Of a DNA stretch of 64,000 bases, positions 16,447 to 24,127 are shown piece by piece (positions within the stretch are counted from its first letter, which is position 1; the number at the start of each line of letters is the position of its first letter). A model generated the notes under the pieces. That model did no database searches, was not told the DNA's origin, and was given only the letters and a program-made list of their open reading frames with translations. The position numbers and the translations under genes are program-made. The DNA lies in NCBI RefSeq assembly GCF_003438075.1, contig NZ_QSTA01000001.1, positions 1 to 64,000 of the forward strand. Reading direction: 5' to 3'. The stretch is from Eubacterium sp. OM08-24 (GTDB taxonomy: Bacteria > Bacillota > Clostridia > Oscillospirales > Acutalibacteraceae).

Positions 16447-17265
16447 TTGAGAACAAATAATAAACATATCAATAATGGCAAACATCAGGTTACCGAAAAA
16501 AAGACAAGCAGAGCACTTAAACCGATTTCTTTTATAAGTGCAATAATACTGGCATCTGCTTGCCTGCTTATTCCTACAACAACACTTGCGCCAAGTGTAG
16601 ATGCTTATGCTGACAGCAGAGCGGCTGCATATTCCGTTGGTGGTATTGACACCTTCTCACAGTCAATCGCCGAAAACTGCGCAGAAACCATTCCTACGGA
16701 ATCTGCTGACAAAAAAGCACAGGAACAAACAACAGTGGCAACCAAGGCAACACAAAAGGCTACACAGCCTACAACAGCTCCTGAAAAGGAGAAAAAAACA
16801 GAAACAAAGGCAACTAAGCCTGTCGAGAAAAAAGAAGAAACCAAGCCGACAGAAAATGTGCAGACTTATCTTGTAAATATTGATAATCCCGACACATCTT
16901 ATTCACCAAGCAAGGTAGAGCTTTCAGATTATGACAGAGCAAAGCTCGAGCGACTTGTAATGGGCGAGGCAGGTACTATGGGTTACGAGGGATGTGCCCT
17001 TGTTGCTCAGTCAATAAGAGATGCCATGAACCTTTCTGGCAGCAATTCCATTGACTATATTATAGATGAATATAAGTACTATGCATCAACCGATGTTGAA
17101 CCGAATGCTGATGTAAAGGCAGCTGTTTCTTATATTTTTGACAACAACGGCTCAGCTGTTCAGCACAGAATCATCTGTTTTTACACAGGTGTAAGCAACT
17201 GGCACGAAACACAGAATTTCATTATCAGCTGCGGTAATGTAAGATTTTTTGACCTTACCGTCTGA
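16447..17265 (+). CDS. SleB-like cell-wall hydrolase, secreted
   Basis: This 272-aa exported protein has a signal anchor at about 25-50 (SFISAIILASACLLIP). A Thr/Lys/Glu-rich linker follows at about 85-140. The C-terminal domain is related to the SleB/CwlJ cell wall hydrolase family: ERLVMGEAGTMGYEGCALVA resembles the family pattern VxGEARGExxxGQxAVA, with the catalytic glutamate in MGEA. These enzymes cleave peptidoglycan, often spore cortex. I start at TTG 16447 because AGGGAGG lies about 8 nt upstream; a frame open to 16183 has no SD and lies in the leader. Substrate and timing are uncertain. Confidence 0.75.
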   Translation: MRTNNKHINNGKHQVTEKKTSRALKPISFISAIILASACLLIPTTTLAPSVDAYADSRAAAYSVGGIDTFSQSIAENCAETIPTESADKKAQEQTTVATKATQKATQPTTAPEKEKKTETKATKPVEKKEETKPTENVQTYLVNIDNPDTSYSPSKVELSDYDRAKLERLVMGEAGTMGYEGCALVAQSIRDAMNLSGSNSIDYIIDEYKYYASTDVEPNADVKAAVSYIFDNNGSAVQHRIICFYTGVSNWHETQNFIISCGNVRFFDLTV

Positions 17266-17283
17266 TACATAACCATATGCAAA

Positions 17284-17324
17284 AAATCAAGTGTTATTTC
17301 AAAAAAGCACTTGATTTTTTTGCT
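17284..17324 (+). terminator. Terminator of the hydrolase gene
   Basis: A perfect 10-bp stem (17284-17293 with 17308-17317) runs into seven Ts. The rpsB -35 element overlaps its 3' arm. Confidence 0.88.
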
Positions 17325-17338
17325 TTTTATGGTATAAT
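17311..17338 (+). promoter_or_regulatory. Promoter of rpsB-tsf
   Basis: TTGATT (17311-17316) and TATAAT (17333-17338) are 16 bp apart. The -35 is embedded in the terminator of the preceding gene. Confidence 0.65.
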
Positions 17339-17344
17339 AATATA

Positions 17345-17444
17345 GCATTTCGCACGTTGGGCTTGTCGGAACGGTGGCAAATTGCTCTTAACCCGATAAA
17401 AATCAAGGCTCGGCGGAGGTTTTAACCTAAGGAGGATATTTAAA
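17345..17444 (+). promoter_or_regulatory. rpsB 5' leader, possibly structured
   Basis: The stretch of about 100 nt between the predicted transcription start and rpsB is markedly more GC-rich than other leaders here. It contains partially complementary segments (TTGGGCTTGTCGG against AACCCGA, and GGTTTTAACC). r-protein operons commonly carry autoregulatory leaders. I cannot assign this one to a named family, so the function is inference. Confidence 0.4.
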
Positions 17445-18179
17445 ATGGCAGTAGTTTCAATGAAACAGCTCTTAGAAGCAGGTGTACACTTTGGTCACCA
17501 GACAAGAAGATGGAACCCTAAGATGGCTGAGTACATCTTCACAGAGCGTAACGGTATTTACATTATTGACCTTCAGAAGAGCGTTAAGAAGCTCGAAGAG
17601 GCTTACAACTTTGTTCGTGAGCTTTCAGCAGAAGGCAAGAGCGTACTCTTTGTTGGTACAAAGAAGCAGGCTCAGGATTCAGTTAAGGAAGAGGCTCTCC
17701 GTGCAGGTGCTTACTATGTAAACGCAAGATGGCTCGGCGGTATGCTCACAAACTTTGCTACAATCCGCAGAAGAATTGCTCGTTTAAAGCAGCTCCGCAC
17801 AATGCAGGAGGACGGTACATTTGATCTCCTTCCAAAGAAGGAAGTTATTAAGCTCAACCTCGAGATCGAAAAGCTCGAGAAGTTTATGGGCGGTATTAAG
17901 GATATGACTTCAATGCCCGGCGCACTCTTTATTGTTGACCCAAGAAAAGAGAGAATCGCTGTTGCAGAGGCTAAGAAACTCAATATTCCGATCGTTGCTA
18001 TTGTTGATACAAACTGCGACCCAGACGAAATCGACTATGTTATCCCGGGTAACGATGACGCTATTCGTGCAGTAAAGCTCATCGCAGGTGCTATGGCTGA
18101 CGCTATCATCGAGGGTAAAGAAGGTCAGATGGGTGCAGCTGCTGTTGAAGAAGAAACAGCAGAAGAGGCAGCTGAATAA
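17445..18179 (+). CDS. rpsB: 30S ribosomal protein S2
   Basis: This 244-aa protein is a core small-subunit component needed for S1/mRNA placement on the 30S platform. Both family signatures are clear: [20 protein letters not shown] at the N-terminus and [29 protein letters not shown] sequence near residue 160-185. A C-terminal Glu/Ala-rich tail is usual for clostridial S2. ATG 17445 follows AAGGAGG. It forms the conserved rpsB-tsf operon, with 45 bp between the genes, and shows the strong codon bias of highly expressed genes. Confidence 0.98.
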   Translation: MAVVSMKQLLEAGVHFGHQTRRWNPKMAEYIFTERNGIYIIDLQKSVKKLEEAYNFVRELSAEGKSVLFVGTKKQAQDSVKEEALRAGAYYVNARWLGGMLTNFATIRRRIARLKQLRTMQEDGTFDLLPKKEVIKLNLEIEKLEKFMGGIKDMTSMPGALFIVDPRKERIAVAEAKKLNIPIVAIVDTNCDPDEIDYVIPGNDDAIRAVKLIAGAMADAIIEGKEGQMGAAAVEEETAEEAAE

Positions 18180-18224
18180 TTTTATTTAACTTGTGATTAT
18201 ATCAATCGAAAGGATGTAATATAA

Positions 18225-19136
18225 ATGGCAGCATTTACAGCTCAGGATGTTAAAACATTAAGAGAAAAAACAGGTTGCGGCATGATGGATTGCAAAAAGG
18301 CTCTCACAAATGCCGATGGTGATATGGACAAGGCTATTGACTTCTTAAGAGAGCAGGGCCTTGCAAAAGCAGCTAAAAAGGCAAGCAGAATTGCTGCTGA
18401 AGGTGTTGCTTATGCAACAACTAACGCAGACGCTTCTGTTGGCGTAGTTATCGAAGTAAACGCTGAAACAGACTTCGTTGCTAAGAACGATTCATTTATG
18501 GAATTTGTTAAGGCTTGTGCTCAGACAGTTATCGAGCAGAATCCTGCAGATGTTGATGAGCTCCTTACACTTAAGGCAGCAGGCACAGAGCAGACTGTTG
18601 CTGAGCTCCTTCAGGAGAAGATTCAGACAATCGGCGAGAACATCAAGATCCGCCGTTTTGAGCGCATGGAAGGTGCTTGTGTAGCTTATGTTCACGCAGG
18701 CGGCAAGATCGGCGTTCTCGTAAACTTTACAACAGATGTTGCTGTAAACGATGAGTTCGTTGCTTACGGCAAGGATGTTGCAATGCAGATTGCAGCTCTC
18801 AACACTCCATACCTTACAGAGGCTGATGTTCCTGCTGAGGTTATCGAGCACGAGAAGGAAGTTATGCGTCAGCAGGTTATTAACGAGGGTAAGCCTGAGG
18901 CTATCGCTGATAAGATCGTTATGGGTAAGATCGGCAAATTCTATAAGGAGAACTGCCTTGTAGATCAGGAGTTCGTTAAGGACAACAAGCAGACAATTAA
19001 GCAGTATACAAACAACACAGCTAAGGCTCTCGGCGGCAACATTGAGATTGCTAAGTTCGTTCGTTTCGAAAAGGGCGAAGGCATTGAAAAGCGTCAGGAC
19101 GATTTCGCAGCTGAAGTTGCAAGTATGGTTAAATAA
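18225..19136 (+). CDS. tsf: Translation elongation factor Ts
   Basis: This 303-aa nucleotide-exchange factor recycles EF-Tu-GDP. The N-terminal UBA-like domain (DVKTLREKTGCGMMDCKKAL, residues 8-27) and the TDFVAKN motif near residue 80 contact EF-Tu. The two-subdomain core fills the rest. The length is typical of the full-length factor. AAAGGATG precedes ATG 18225. It is co-transcribed with rpsB and followed by a strong terminator. Confidence 0.98.
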   Translation: MAAFTAQDVKTLREKTGCGMMDCKKALTNADGDMDKAIDFLREQGLAKAAKKASRIAAEGVAYATTNADASVGVVIEVNAETDFVAKNDSFMEFVKACAQTVIEQNPADVDELLTLKAAGTEQTVAELLQEKIQTIGENIKIRRFERMEGACVAYVHAGGKIGVLVNFTTDVAVNDEFVAYGKDVAMQIAALNTPYLTEADVPAEVIEHEKEVMRQQVINEGKPEAIADKIVMGKIGKFYKENCLVDQEFVKDNKQTIKQYTNNTAKALGGNIEIAKFVRFEKGEGIEKRQDDFAAEVASMVK

Positions 19137-19167
19137 TTTAATATTTAATTATAATATTGTATAATTA

Positions 19168-19203
19168 ATCCCACTCAAATGTTATATTTGAGTGGGATTT
19201 TTG
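19168..19203 (+). terminator. Terminator of rpsB-tsf
   Basis: A perfect 13-bp stem (19168-19180 with 19186-19198, 5-nt loop) is followed by TTTTTG. Confidence 0.92.
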
Positions 19204-19240
19204 CGTTTGCTTAAAATTATGGTTATTGTTAATGGTACGG

Positions 19241-19270
19241 TGGTTTACGCACGAAAGTTAGTATGATAAA
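19241..19270. repeat. Relic of the end of the 4.29-kb element
   Basis: TGGTTT..CGCACG-AAAGTT-AGT..GATAAA aligns with the left end of the structured element (4293-4321) with about four mismatches and small gaps over 30 bp. No second end or interior is seen nearby, so this looks like a solo end or decayed copy at the left border of the AT-rich island. Confidence 0.4.
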
Positions 19271-19304
19271 TAGGCTCTATACTCAATGTTAATGCAAAAA
19301 AGTC

Positions 19305-19333
19305 TTGCATAAAAATTAAACTAAGGTTATAAT
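19305..19333 (+). promoter_or_regulatory. Promoter of the 19.4-kb membrane-anchored gene
   Basis: TTGCAT (19305-19310) and TATAAT (19328-19333) are 17 bp apart. The -35 also forms the 3' arm of a small hairpin (ATGCAA with TTGCAT, 19293-19310). Confidence 0.65.
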
Positions 19334-19397
19334 AAAAATGATGAAATATGTCTAAAATTATAATATAAAACATATAGTATAAAGAGAAAGTGATATT

Positions 19398-20465
19398 ATG
19401 AAAGTAAAAAAGAAATTGTCGCCGTTACTCATATGTTTAATTATATTATCTGCTTTACTTTTGATTATTGCATTTTTTGTTTTGAGCAAAGAAAAAGTTG
19501 ACCTTAAACCGGATAGCGATACTTCGTACTATAACAGCTATGAATACGGTTGTAACAGTATGCGTATTTATAACGGTAAAAGGTTTCCTATGTCAGATGA
19601 TTATATGGTATATAAGGACGGCAATTTATATGTAAAAGACCCTATGTATTATAGGGCTGATATTTATTATTCTGACAGAAAAGAAAATGTTTCAACTTCA
19701 ATTACTTCGCAAAGAATAGAGAATATTGAAGTTTATTGCGATGACGGCAGTTTGTATATGGAAAATCACGCAACACAAGAAAAGCAAAAATTAGATGAAC
19801 AAAGCCAAATCCTTTTCTTTGATGGCGACAGGGTTTTATATTCAGTTGACAAAAAGAAACTTGTAATTGTTGATGCTAAGAATATAAACGACAGGAAAGA
19901 AATAGATTATATCGGTGAAATATTCTATATTTCTATAAACAGCAATACACTTAATGTTATTACAAAAGATGAATACAAATATGAAATTTTTCAATATGAT
20001 GTGGATACATATTTGCAGAAATCACACTTCGAACATAGTACATTGAGTGACTTGGACGAGCCGGCTATTATTAATGATTACTTTTTGTATTGCTGCAAAG
20101 AACTGATAAACCCTTCTGAAGAATGTACTTTCTTAAAATACAATTTAAAAACCGGAGAAATATCACGAGCAGCCTTACATAATTATGTTCAATCAGTTAC
20201 TTACAATAATAATAAAATTTATTTTTCGGCTGAAAAGTCAGAGTGGAATATAGTAAGAACAACCGTTGAGGATGAAAATAACGGTTTGTGGGAGGTCGAT
20301 ATAGAAACCGGAACTAAAAAGAAGCTTTCTGACGAATGTGTATTTGATGATTTGCTTGCAACAGAAAATTATCTTTATTGCTACAGAACAGACTATTTAC
20401 TGCCACGAGGAATGGCTAACGATTGGTATAAGGGATATAGTTTAAAGCAAATTCCAATTAATTAG
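19398..20465 (+). CDS. Membrane-anchored beta-propeller-like protein, paralogue 1
   Basis: This 355-aa protein has a short basic N-terminus and one transmembrane helix (about 10-30), then a large extracellular part. The part has repeated short beta-strand motifs (YMVYKDGNLYVKDP, DGDRVLYSVDKKKLVIVD, IYFSAEKSEWN and LLATENYLYCYR). This repetition suggests a beta-propeller-like fold similar to DUF5050/PQQ-like proteins, but I see no catalytic motif. A divergent paralogue starts at 21503 (shared FKPDSDxSxY after the helix, and an NGLW/Y..ETG.KKLSE.C.FDDxL block near the end), and a fragment of this gene's 3' end recurs at 22741. AAAGTGAT precedes ATG 19398. The region is much more AT-rich than its neighbours. 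The function is unknown. Confidence 0.7.
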   Translation: MKVKKKLSPLLICLIILSALLLIIAFFVLSKEKVDLKPDSDTSYYNSYEYGCNSMRIYNGKRFPMSDDYMVYKDGNLYVKDPMYYRADIYYSDRKENVSTSITSQRIENIEVYCDDGSLYMENHATQEKQKLDEQSQILFFDGDRVLYSVDKKKLVIVDAKNINDRKEIDYIGEIFYISINSNTLNVITKDEYKYEIFQYDVDTYLQKSHFEHSTLSDLDEPAIINDYFLYCCKELINPSEECTFLKYNLKTGEISRAALHNYVQSVTYNNNKIYFSAEKSEWNIVRTTVEDENNGLWEVDIETGTKKKLSDECVFDDLLATENYLYCYRTDYLLPRGMANDWYKGYSLKQIPIN

Positions 20466-20571
20466 CAAAAATTACAACTTAAAATCAAAAATTTAACTAA
20501 AAAAAGGCTTGTGTACTTAATTATATCTACAACGAATTAAAAAAACAAGCTAATGTTAAGAGGTGTTTTTA

Positions 20572-20670
20572 ATGAATTATGTTTTTATGTTTGTTATGAT
20601 TTGCTTTTTATTTTTAGCCATTTCTATTGCTATTAAATGTGTAACTTGTTTTATAACTTCTGTGAATTAA
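20572..20670 (+). CDS. Small membrane peptide, unrecognised
   Basis: A 32-residue reading frame starts at ATG 20572 with AGAGGTG about 8 nt upstream. It encodes a single hydrophobic helix (NYVFMFVMICFLFLAISIAI) with a short cysteine-containing tail. It lies 30 bp upstream of the next membrane-protein gene. Size and lack of a family make it tentative. If real, it could act as a small membrane regulator of its neighbours. Confidence 0.4.
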   Translation: MNYVFMFVMICFLFLAISIAIKCVTCFITSVN

Positions 20671-20700
20671 AAAAATCAAATAACGAAAGGTGATTTTACT

Positions 20701-21210
20701 ATGGATATAATTTTATATATATTACCGGTTTTTCTCATAGTTTTGCTTTTGCCAAAATATTTTATGGTACTGTTGGCGAAATGCGTGGATAACGCTTTGT
20801 TTAGAGAAAAAATAATTGATAAAGAAATCAGGAGAAAACTTTACCGCAATGGAGTGTTTGCTGATCTAATAGCTTCTTTTAGTATGATTGTGATTGGCTT
20901 TATTCAGAATTTGAGTGATTTGCCGAGTTATTTTTCAGGTTTTGAAAATTATGTTGTGTATTTTAGTATGAGTCTTTTCTCGTTTATGTATGCGCCTGAT
21001 TATTCCCAACAGAATTCATTTTTCATTTCATTTATTTTTATTCTGGTGACAATTGCAATATCCGCACTTATCAGCTTGTTTTTTGATTATTTTACAATTT
21101 TCAGAAACCCGGATCTTACAAAAAAGCAAAAAATCTGTACTTTGCTGATTTTTGTGTTAATGACTGCTCCATACTATTTCCTGATTTCTCCTACTTTATT
21201 TTATAATTGA
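20701..21210 (+). CDS. Unrecognised four-helix membrane protein
   Basis: This 169-aa protein has four predicted membrane helices: about 1-25 (ILPVFLIVLLLPKYFMVLLA), 55-75, 107-130 and 148-166. A basic cytosolic loop follows the first (REKIIDKEIRRKLYRNG). AAAGGTGAT precedes ATG 20701. No domain is recognised. It lies between two paralogous propeller-like genes in the AT-rich island, so a shared membrane function is possible but unproved. Confidence 0.55.
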   Translation: MDIILYILPVFLIVLLLPKYFMVLLAKCVDNALFREKIIDKEIRRKLYRNGVFADLIASFSMIVIGFIQNLSDLPSYFSGFENYVVYFSMSLFSFMYAPDYSQQNSFFISFIFILVTIAISALISLFFDYFTIFRNPDLTKKQKICTLLIFVLMTAPYYFLISPTLFYN

Positions 21211-21222
21211 TATATATAATAA

Positions 21223-21518
21223 AATCCTTTTTATAAATACAATTTGATAACCGGAGGTTTTTCACGAATAGTTGAACATAATTATCTTACTAAGAGCAGA
21301 GGAAAACAAGGTTATGATGAAGAAGATATATTTACACTAATGATGGTTTATGCTTTCAAAGATGGTATTGATGAAAGGTTGAACCTTTGGGAATGGTGCC
21401 AAATATAATCTTTAGTGAATTAGCAGTATATATAAAAACCGGAAAACAAATTCAGTGCAAGATAGATAAAGCTTTAGAAATCATTCGTGGTGATAAATAT
21501 AGGTGGGTGATTTTATAA
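21223..21518 (+). pseudogene. Decayed coding remnant, unrecognised
   Basis: An open frame without a start codon (21223-21408) encodes a hydrophilic stretch with IVEHNYLTKSRGKQGYDEED. It is followed in another frame by a 41-codon ORF from ATG 21393 (MVPNIIFSELAVYIKTGKQ onward, stop at 21516-21518). A single frameshift near 21390 would join them into one protein of about 95 residues. The second part overlaps the start of the next gene. I recognise no family. Confidence 0.35.
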
Positions 21519-22579
21519 AAAAGTACAAAAAGAAATTATTGTTGATTTCGGTTATATTATCTCTTATAATAGTACTTTTATTGCTAACTTTTTATAATTC
21601 AGGTGATAATTTTAAACCGGATTCAGATCATAGCTTTTATAAATCCGAATATATGGTTTATTCTGACGGAATGATCACTATAAAAAATCCAAACAATTAC
21701 GAATTTGATATATATAAATTAGGTGAGAGCAAGCAGAGTTATAAATGCAAAGAACTTTCTGATATTTCTAAATATGCAGCTGAAGCAAAAGGTAATTATG
21801 TTATTTATGATGATCATGGACTAACAATATACGATAATGGAAAGAAAAGTGAACATCTGATAGCTAATAATTATGATATATCAGAATTAGGAAATAATTG
21901 CGTTTATTATACTAAGAATAATCAGATTTATTGCTATAATATTTTAAATGAAGATACTTGTATAATAAACGATGTTCCGTATGAAGATATAAATTCATTA
22001 GTTTTTGCCGATAAATATTTATTAGTGTATTATAATGATAATCATTTTCGGAAAATAAATATTTATGATGAAAATAATAAATTAATATCAGATTTTAAAC
22101 TACATTCCGACCCTTTAGATTTTCATGATTTTGATGATGTTTATATAGATTTAATCAAAGAGCAAATAATTGTTTATCCGGGCCCGGGAGAGAATACTGA
22201 AGTGCTTTTTTATACTTTTAATGGTGAAAAATATCAGAATGAATATTTTAATTATTATTTTAATAATACCATTAGGAGTGTAGACCGGAGTGTAGACCAT
22301 AGCTGTTTTCAAGGAAAATATGTTGCTTACAGCTTGAGAAAGAGCAAAGCAACTGTTATTTATGACAAGACAATAAGAAGTCAGGATAATGGTTTGTATA
22401 TTGGAAATTTAGAAACGGGTGAAACAAAAAAATTATCAGAAAAATGCGAGTTTGATGATATTTTAGTGACTGATAATTATGTTTATTGTTATAAGATTAA
22501 TTATTTTATTCCTAAGTCTACTCTGTATGTAAAAGATTTAACTGTAGGCTATGAACTTACTCAGATACCGATTCCATAA
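21503..22579 (+). CDS. Membrane-anchored beta-propeller-like protein, paralogue 2
   Basis: This 358-aa protein has one N-terminal helix (about 12-31) followed by the signature FKPDSDHSFY. The extracellular repeat region is built like paralogue 1 at 19398, with the same C-terminal block (NGLYIGNLETGETKKLSEKC, then FDDILVTDNYVYCYK, and a QIPI ending). Overall identity is low, so the duplication is old or under fast change. The start is unclear: aligned with paralogue 1, the expected ATG is ATA at 21515. GTG 21503, with GGTGAT about 8 nt upstream, is the nearest usable start. The function is unknown. Confidence 0.6.
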   Translation: MGDFIKKYKKKLLLISVILSLIIVLLLLTFYNSGDNFKPDSDHSFYKSEYMVYSDGMITIKNPNNYEFDIYKLGESKQSYKCKELSDISKYAAEAKGNYVIYDDHGLTIYDNGKKSEHLIANNYDISELGNNCVYYTKNNQIYCYNILNEDTCIINDVPYEDINSLVFADKYLLVYYNDNHFRKINIYDENNKLISDFKLHSDPLDFHDFDDVYIDLIKEQIIVYPGPGENTEVLFYTFNGEKYQNEYFNYYFNNTIRSVDRSVDHSCFQGKYVAYSLRKSKATVIYDKTIRSQDNGLYIGNLETGETKKLSEKCEFDDILVTDNYVYCYKINYFIPKSTLYVKDLTVGYELTQIPIP

Positions 22580-22591
22580 TGTCTTACTTAT

Positions 22592-22631
22592 GTAATGCAC
22601 TCATAAATAAAATCTTTTCTGAGTGCATTAC
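22592..22631 (+). terminator. Stem-loop after paralogue 2
   Basis: A perfect 12-bp stem (22592-22603 with 22620-22631) begins 13 bp after the stop codon. No T-run follows on the plus strand, so termination strength is uncertain. Confidence 0.55.
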
Positions 22632-22740
22632 AAAAAATTAATATCGGTTTGTTGTAGAAATGTCAAATTTTCAAATGCCATTTTTACTGCTCTTATTGCT
22701 TATTATCAAATTAATGAATTTTTTATTTCAATATATTTTA

Positions 22741-22858
22741 TGATTTGCTTGCAACAAAAAATTATCTTTATTGCTACAGAATAGACTATTTACTGCCACG
22801 AGGAATGGCTAACGCTCGGTATAAGGGATATAGTTTAAAGCAAATTCCAATTAATTAG
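22741..22858 (+). pseudogene. 3' fragment of a third paralogue
   Basis: The DNA from 22741 repeats the 3' end of the gene at 19398 (20348 onward) with only a few mismatches. The similarity continues past the stop codon for about 35 bp (22741-22893 against 20348-20500). Translated, it gives the last 39 residues of that gene with four substitutions (Glu to Lys, Thr to Ile, Asp to Ala and Trp to Arg in the aligned segment) and the same stop. No start or upstream part is present, so it is a remnant of a tandem copy. Confidence 0.85.
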
Positions 22859-23018
22859 CAAAAATTACAACTTAAAATTAAAAAATCAACTAAAGGCTGT
22901 TACAAAATTTGTAGCAGCCTTTAATACTATGTAAAACATAATTGTTATAAAGTTTTATAGATAAAAAGGACATCGGTATATGAACAGCCGATGTCCTTTG
23001 AGTTTTTAAGATTTAAAA

Positions 23019-23561
23019 TCAGTCAGCAAAATATCTCTTTAAAAGACCTGCAAATCCTGCACCGTGTCTTGCCTCGTCTTTAGCCATCTCATGAACTGTA
23101 TCGTGGATAGCGTCAAGGTTCTGAGCCTTTGCTCTCTTAGCAAGATCAAATTTGCCCTCGCAAGCACCTGCCTCAGCCTCTGCACGCATCTGAAGGTTTT
23201 TCTTTGTGCTGTCTGTGATTACTTCGCCGAGGAGCTCAGCAAACTTTGCAGCGTGCTCTGCCTCTTCAAAAGCATACTTAGTAAAAGCGGCTGAAATTTC
23301 AGGATAACCCTCTCTGTCAGCAACTCTTGCCATTGCAAGATACATACCAACCTCTGAGCACTCGCCCTCAAAGTTAGCTCTGAGATCCTTTAAAATATCT
23401 TCGCTAACGCCCTGTGCAACGCCTACTTCGTGAACTGTTGCAAAGGACGCACCCTCTACAACCTCTTTGAATTTGCTTGCAGGAGCTTTACACTGTGGGC
23501 AAGCCTCCGGAGCTGTAGGTCCTTCATAAACATATCCGCATACTGTACAATACCATTTCAT
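23019..23561 (-). CDS. Reverse rubrerythrin (peroxidase)
   Basis: This 180-aa non-haem di-iron peroxidase reduces H2O2 in the cytosol of anaerobes. The rubredoxin [Fe(SCys)4] domain is at the N-terminus (Cys5, Cys8, Cys21 and Cys24), and the ferritin-like four-helix bundle follows from about residue 55. This order is the reverse of classical rubrerythrin. Iron ligands are in [21 protein letters not shown] and [12 protein letters not shown] 23561 has GGAGAAA upstream. It lies 56 bp downstream of a PerR-type regulator gene on the same strand, which suggests peroxide-responsive co-regulation. Confidence 0.93.
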   Translation of the reverse strand: MKWYCTVCGYVYEGPTAPEACPQCKAPASKFKEVVEGASFATVHEVGVAQGVSEDILKDLRANFEGECSEVGMYLAMARVADREGYPEISAAFTKYAFEEAEHAAKFAELLGEVITDSTKKNLQMRAEAEAGACEGKFDLAKRAKAQNLDAIHDTVHEMAKDEARHGAGFAGLLKRYFAD

Positions 23562-23617
23562 AATTTTTTCTCCTTTATAATAAATATATATTGTTAATTA
23601 AATACCGCTGTTCGGTA

Positions 23618-24001
23618 TTAGTTATTACAGCAATCTGAACATTTGCCGTAGTAGATAACAAGTTTGCTTTCAATAGTAAAGCCTTTATTTAAAAGTGCAA
23701 GGCTTTCTGACGATTTGCTGCCGTCATCTGCTACATCAATTACCCTGCCGCAGCTATTGCAAACAAAGTGCGTATGTGGGGAAGTATTTCCGTCAATGCG
23801 TTCTTCTCCTTTTACATTACACACAACGCTTACCTTGCCTTCATTTTTAAACAATGAAATATTACGGTAAACAGTGCCAAGGCTGAGGTCGGGATAATCA
23901 GGCTTTAGCTGTTCATATATCCAACGAGCGCTTGGGTGCGATGTTGTATTGAGAATTGTGTTGTATATAGCATTTCTTTTTGAGCTGAAATTTCTTTTCA
24001 T
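23618..24001 (-). CDS. Fur/PerR family transcriptional regulator
   Basis: This 127-aa Fur-superfamily repressor has an N-terminal winged helix (HPSARWIYEQL.. LSLGTVYRNISLF) and a C-terminal dimerisation/metal domain. The metal domain holds HTHFVCNSCGRVID and a final CSDCC, giving two CxxC pairs for structural zinc. Its position in front of rubrerythrin points to PerR-type peroxide sensing rather than Fur or Zur, but this is context-based. ATG 24001 is preceded by GGAGAAAATGTTGCA. Two Fur/PerR-box-like palindromes lie upstream, consistent with autoregulation. Confidence 0.88.
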   Translation of the reverse strand: MKRNFSSKRNAIYNTILNTTSHPSARWIYEQLKPDYPDLSLGTVYRNISLFKNEGKVSVVCNVKGEERIDGNTSPHTHFVCNSCGRVIDVADDGSKSSESLALLNKGFTIESKLVIYYGKCSDCCNN

Positions 24002-24023
24002 TGCAACATTTTCTCCAAAAAAT

Positions 24024-24077
24024 TGATAATGATTACTGATTGCAAATATATTAACACATATAATAATCGTTATTTTT
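24024..24077 (-). promoter_or_regulatory. Two PerR/Fur-box-like operators
   Basis: TGATAATGATTACTG (24024-24038) and TAATAATCGTTATTT (24061-24075) each resemble the 7-1-7 PerR box TTATAATNATTATAA, with about four mismatches each. They lie in the upstream region of the PerR-type gene and also upstream of the divergent deacetylase gene. Confidence 0.5.
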
Positions 24078-24127
24078 ACATAAAAGAATAATAGAAATTA
24101 TTTTTATAAAAAATTTTGGAGGCATTT

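Noticed and set aside
22741..22858. A third intact paralogue
   Set aside because: Only the last 39 codons are present, with no start or upstream homology, so it was called a remnant.
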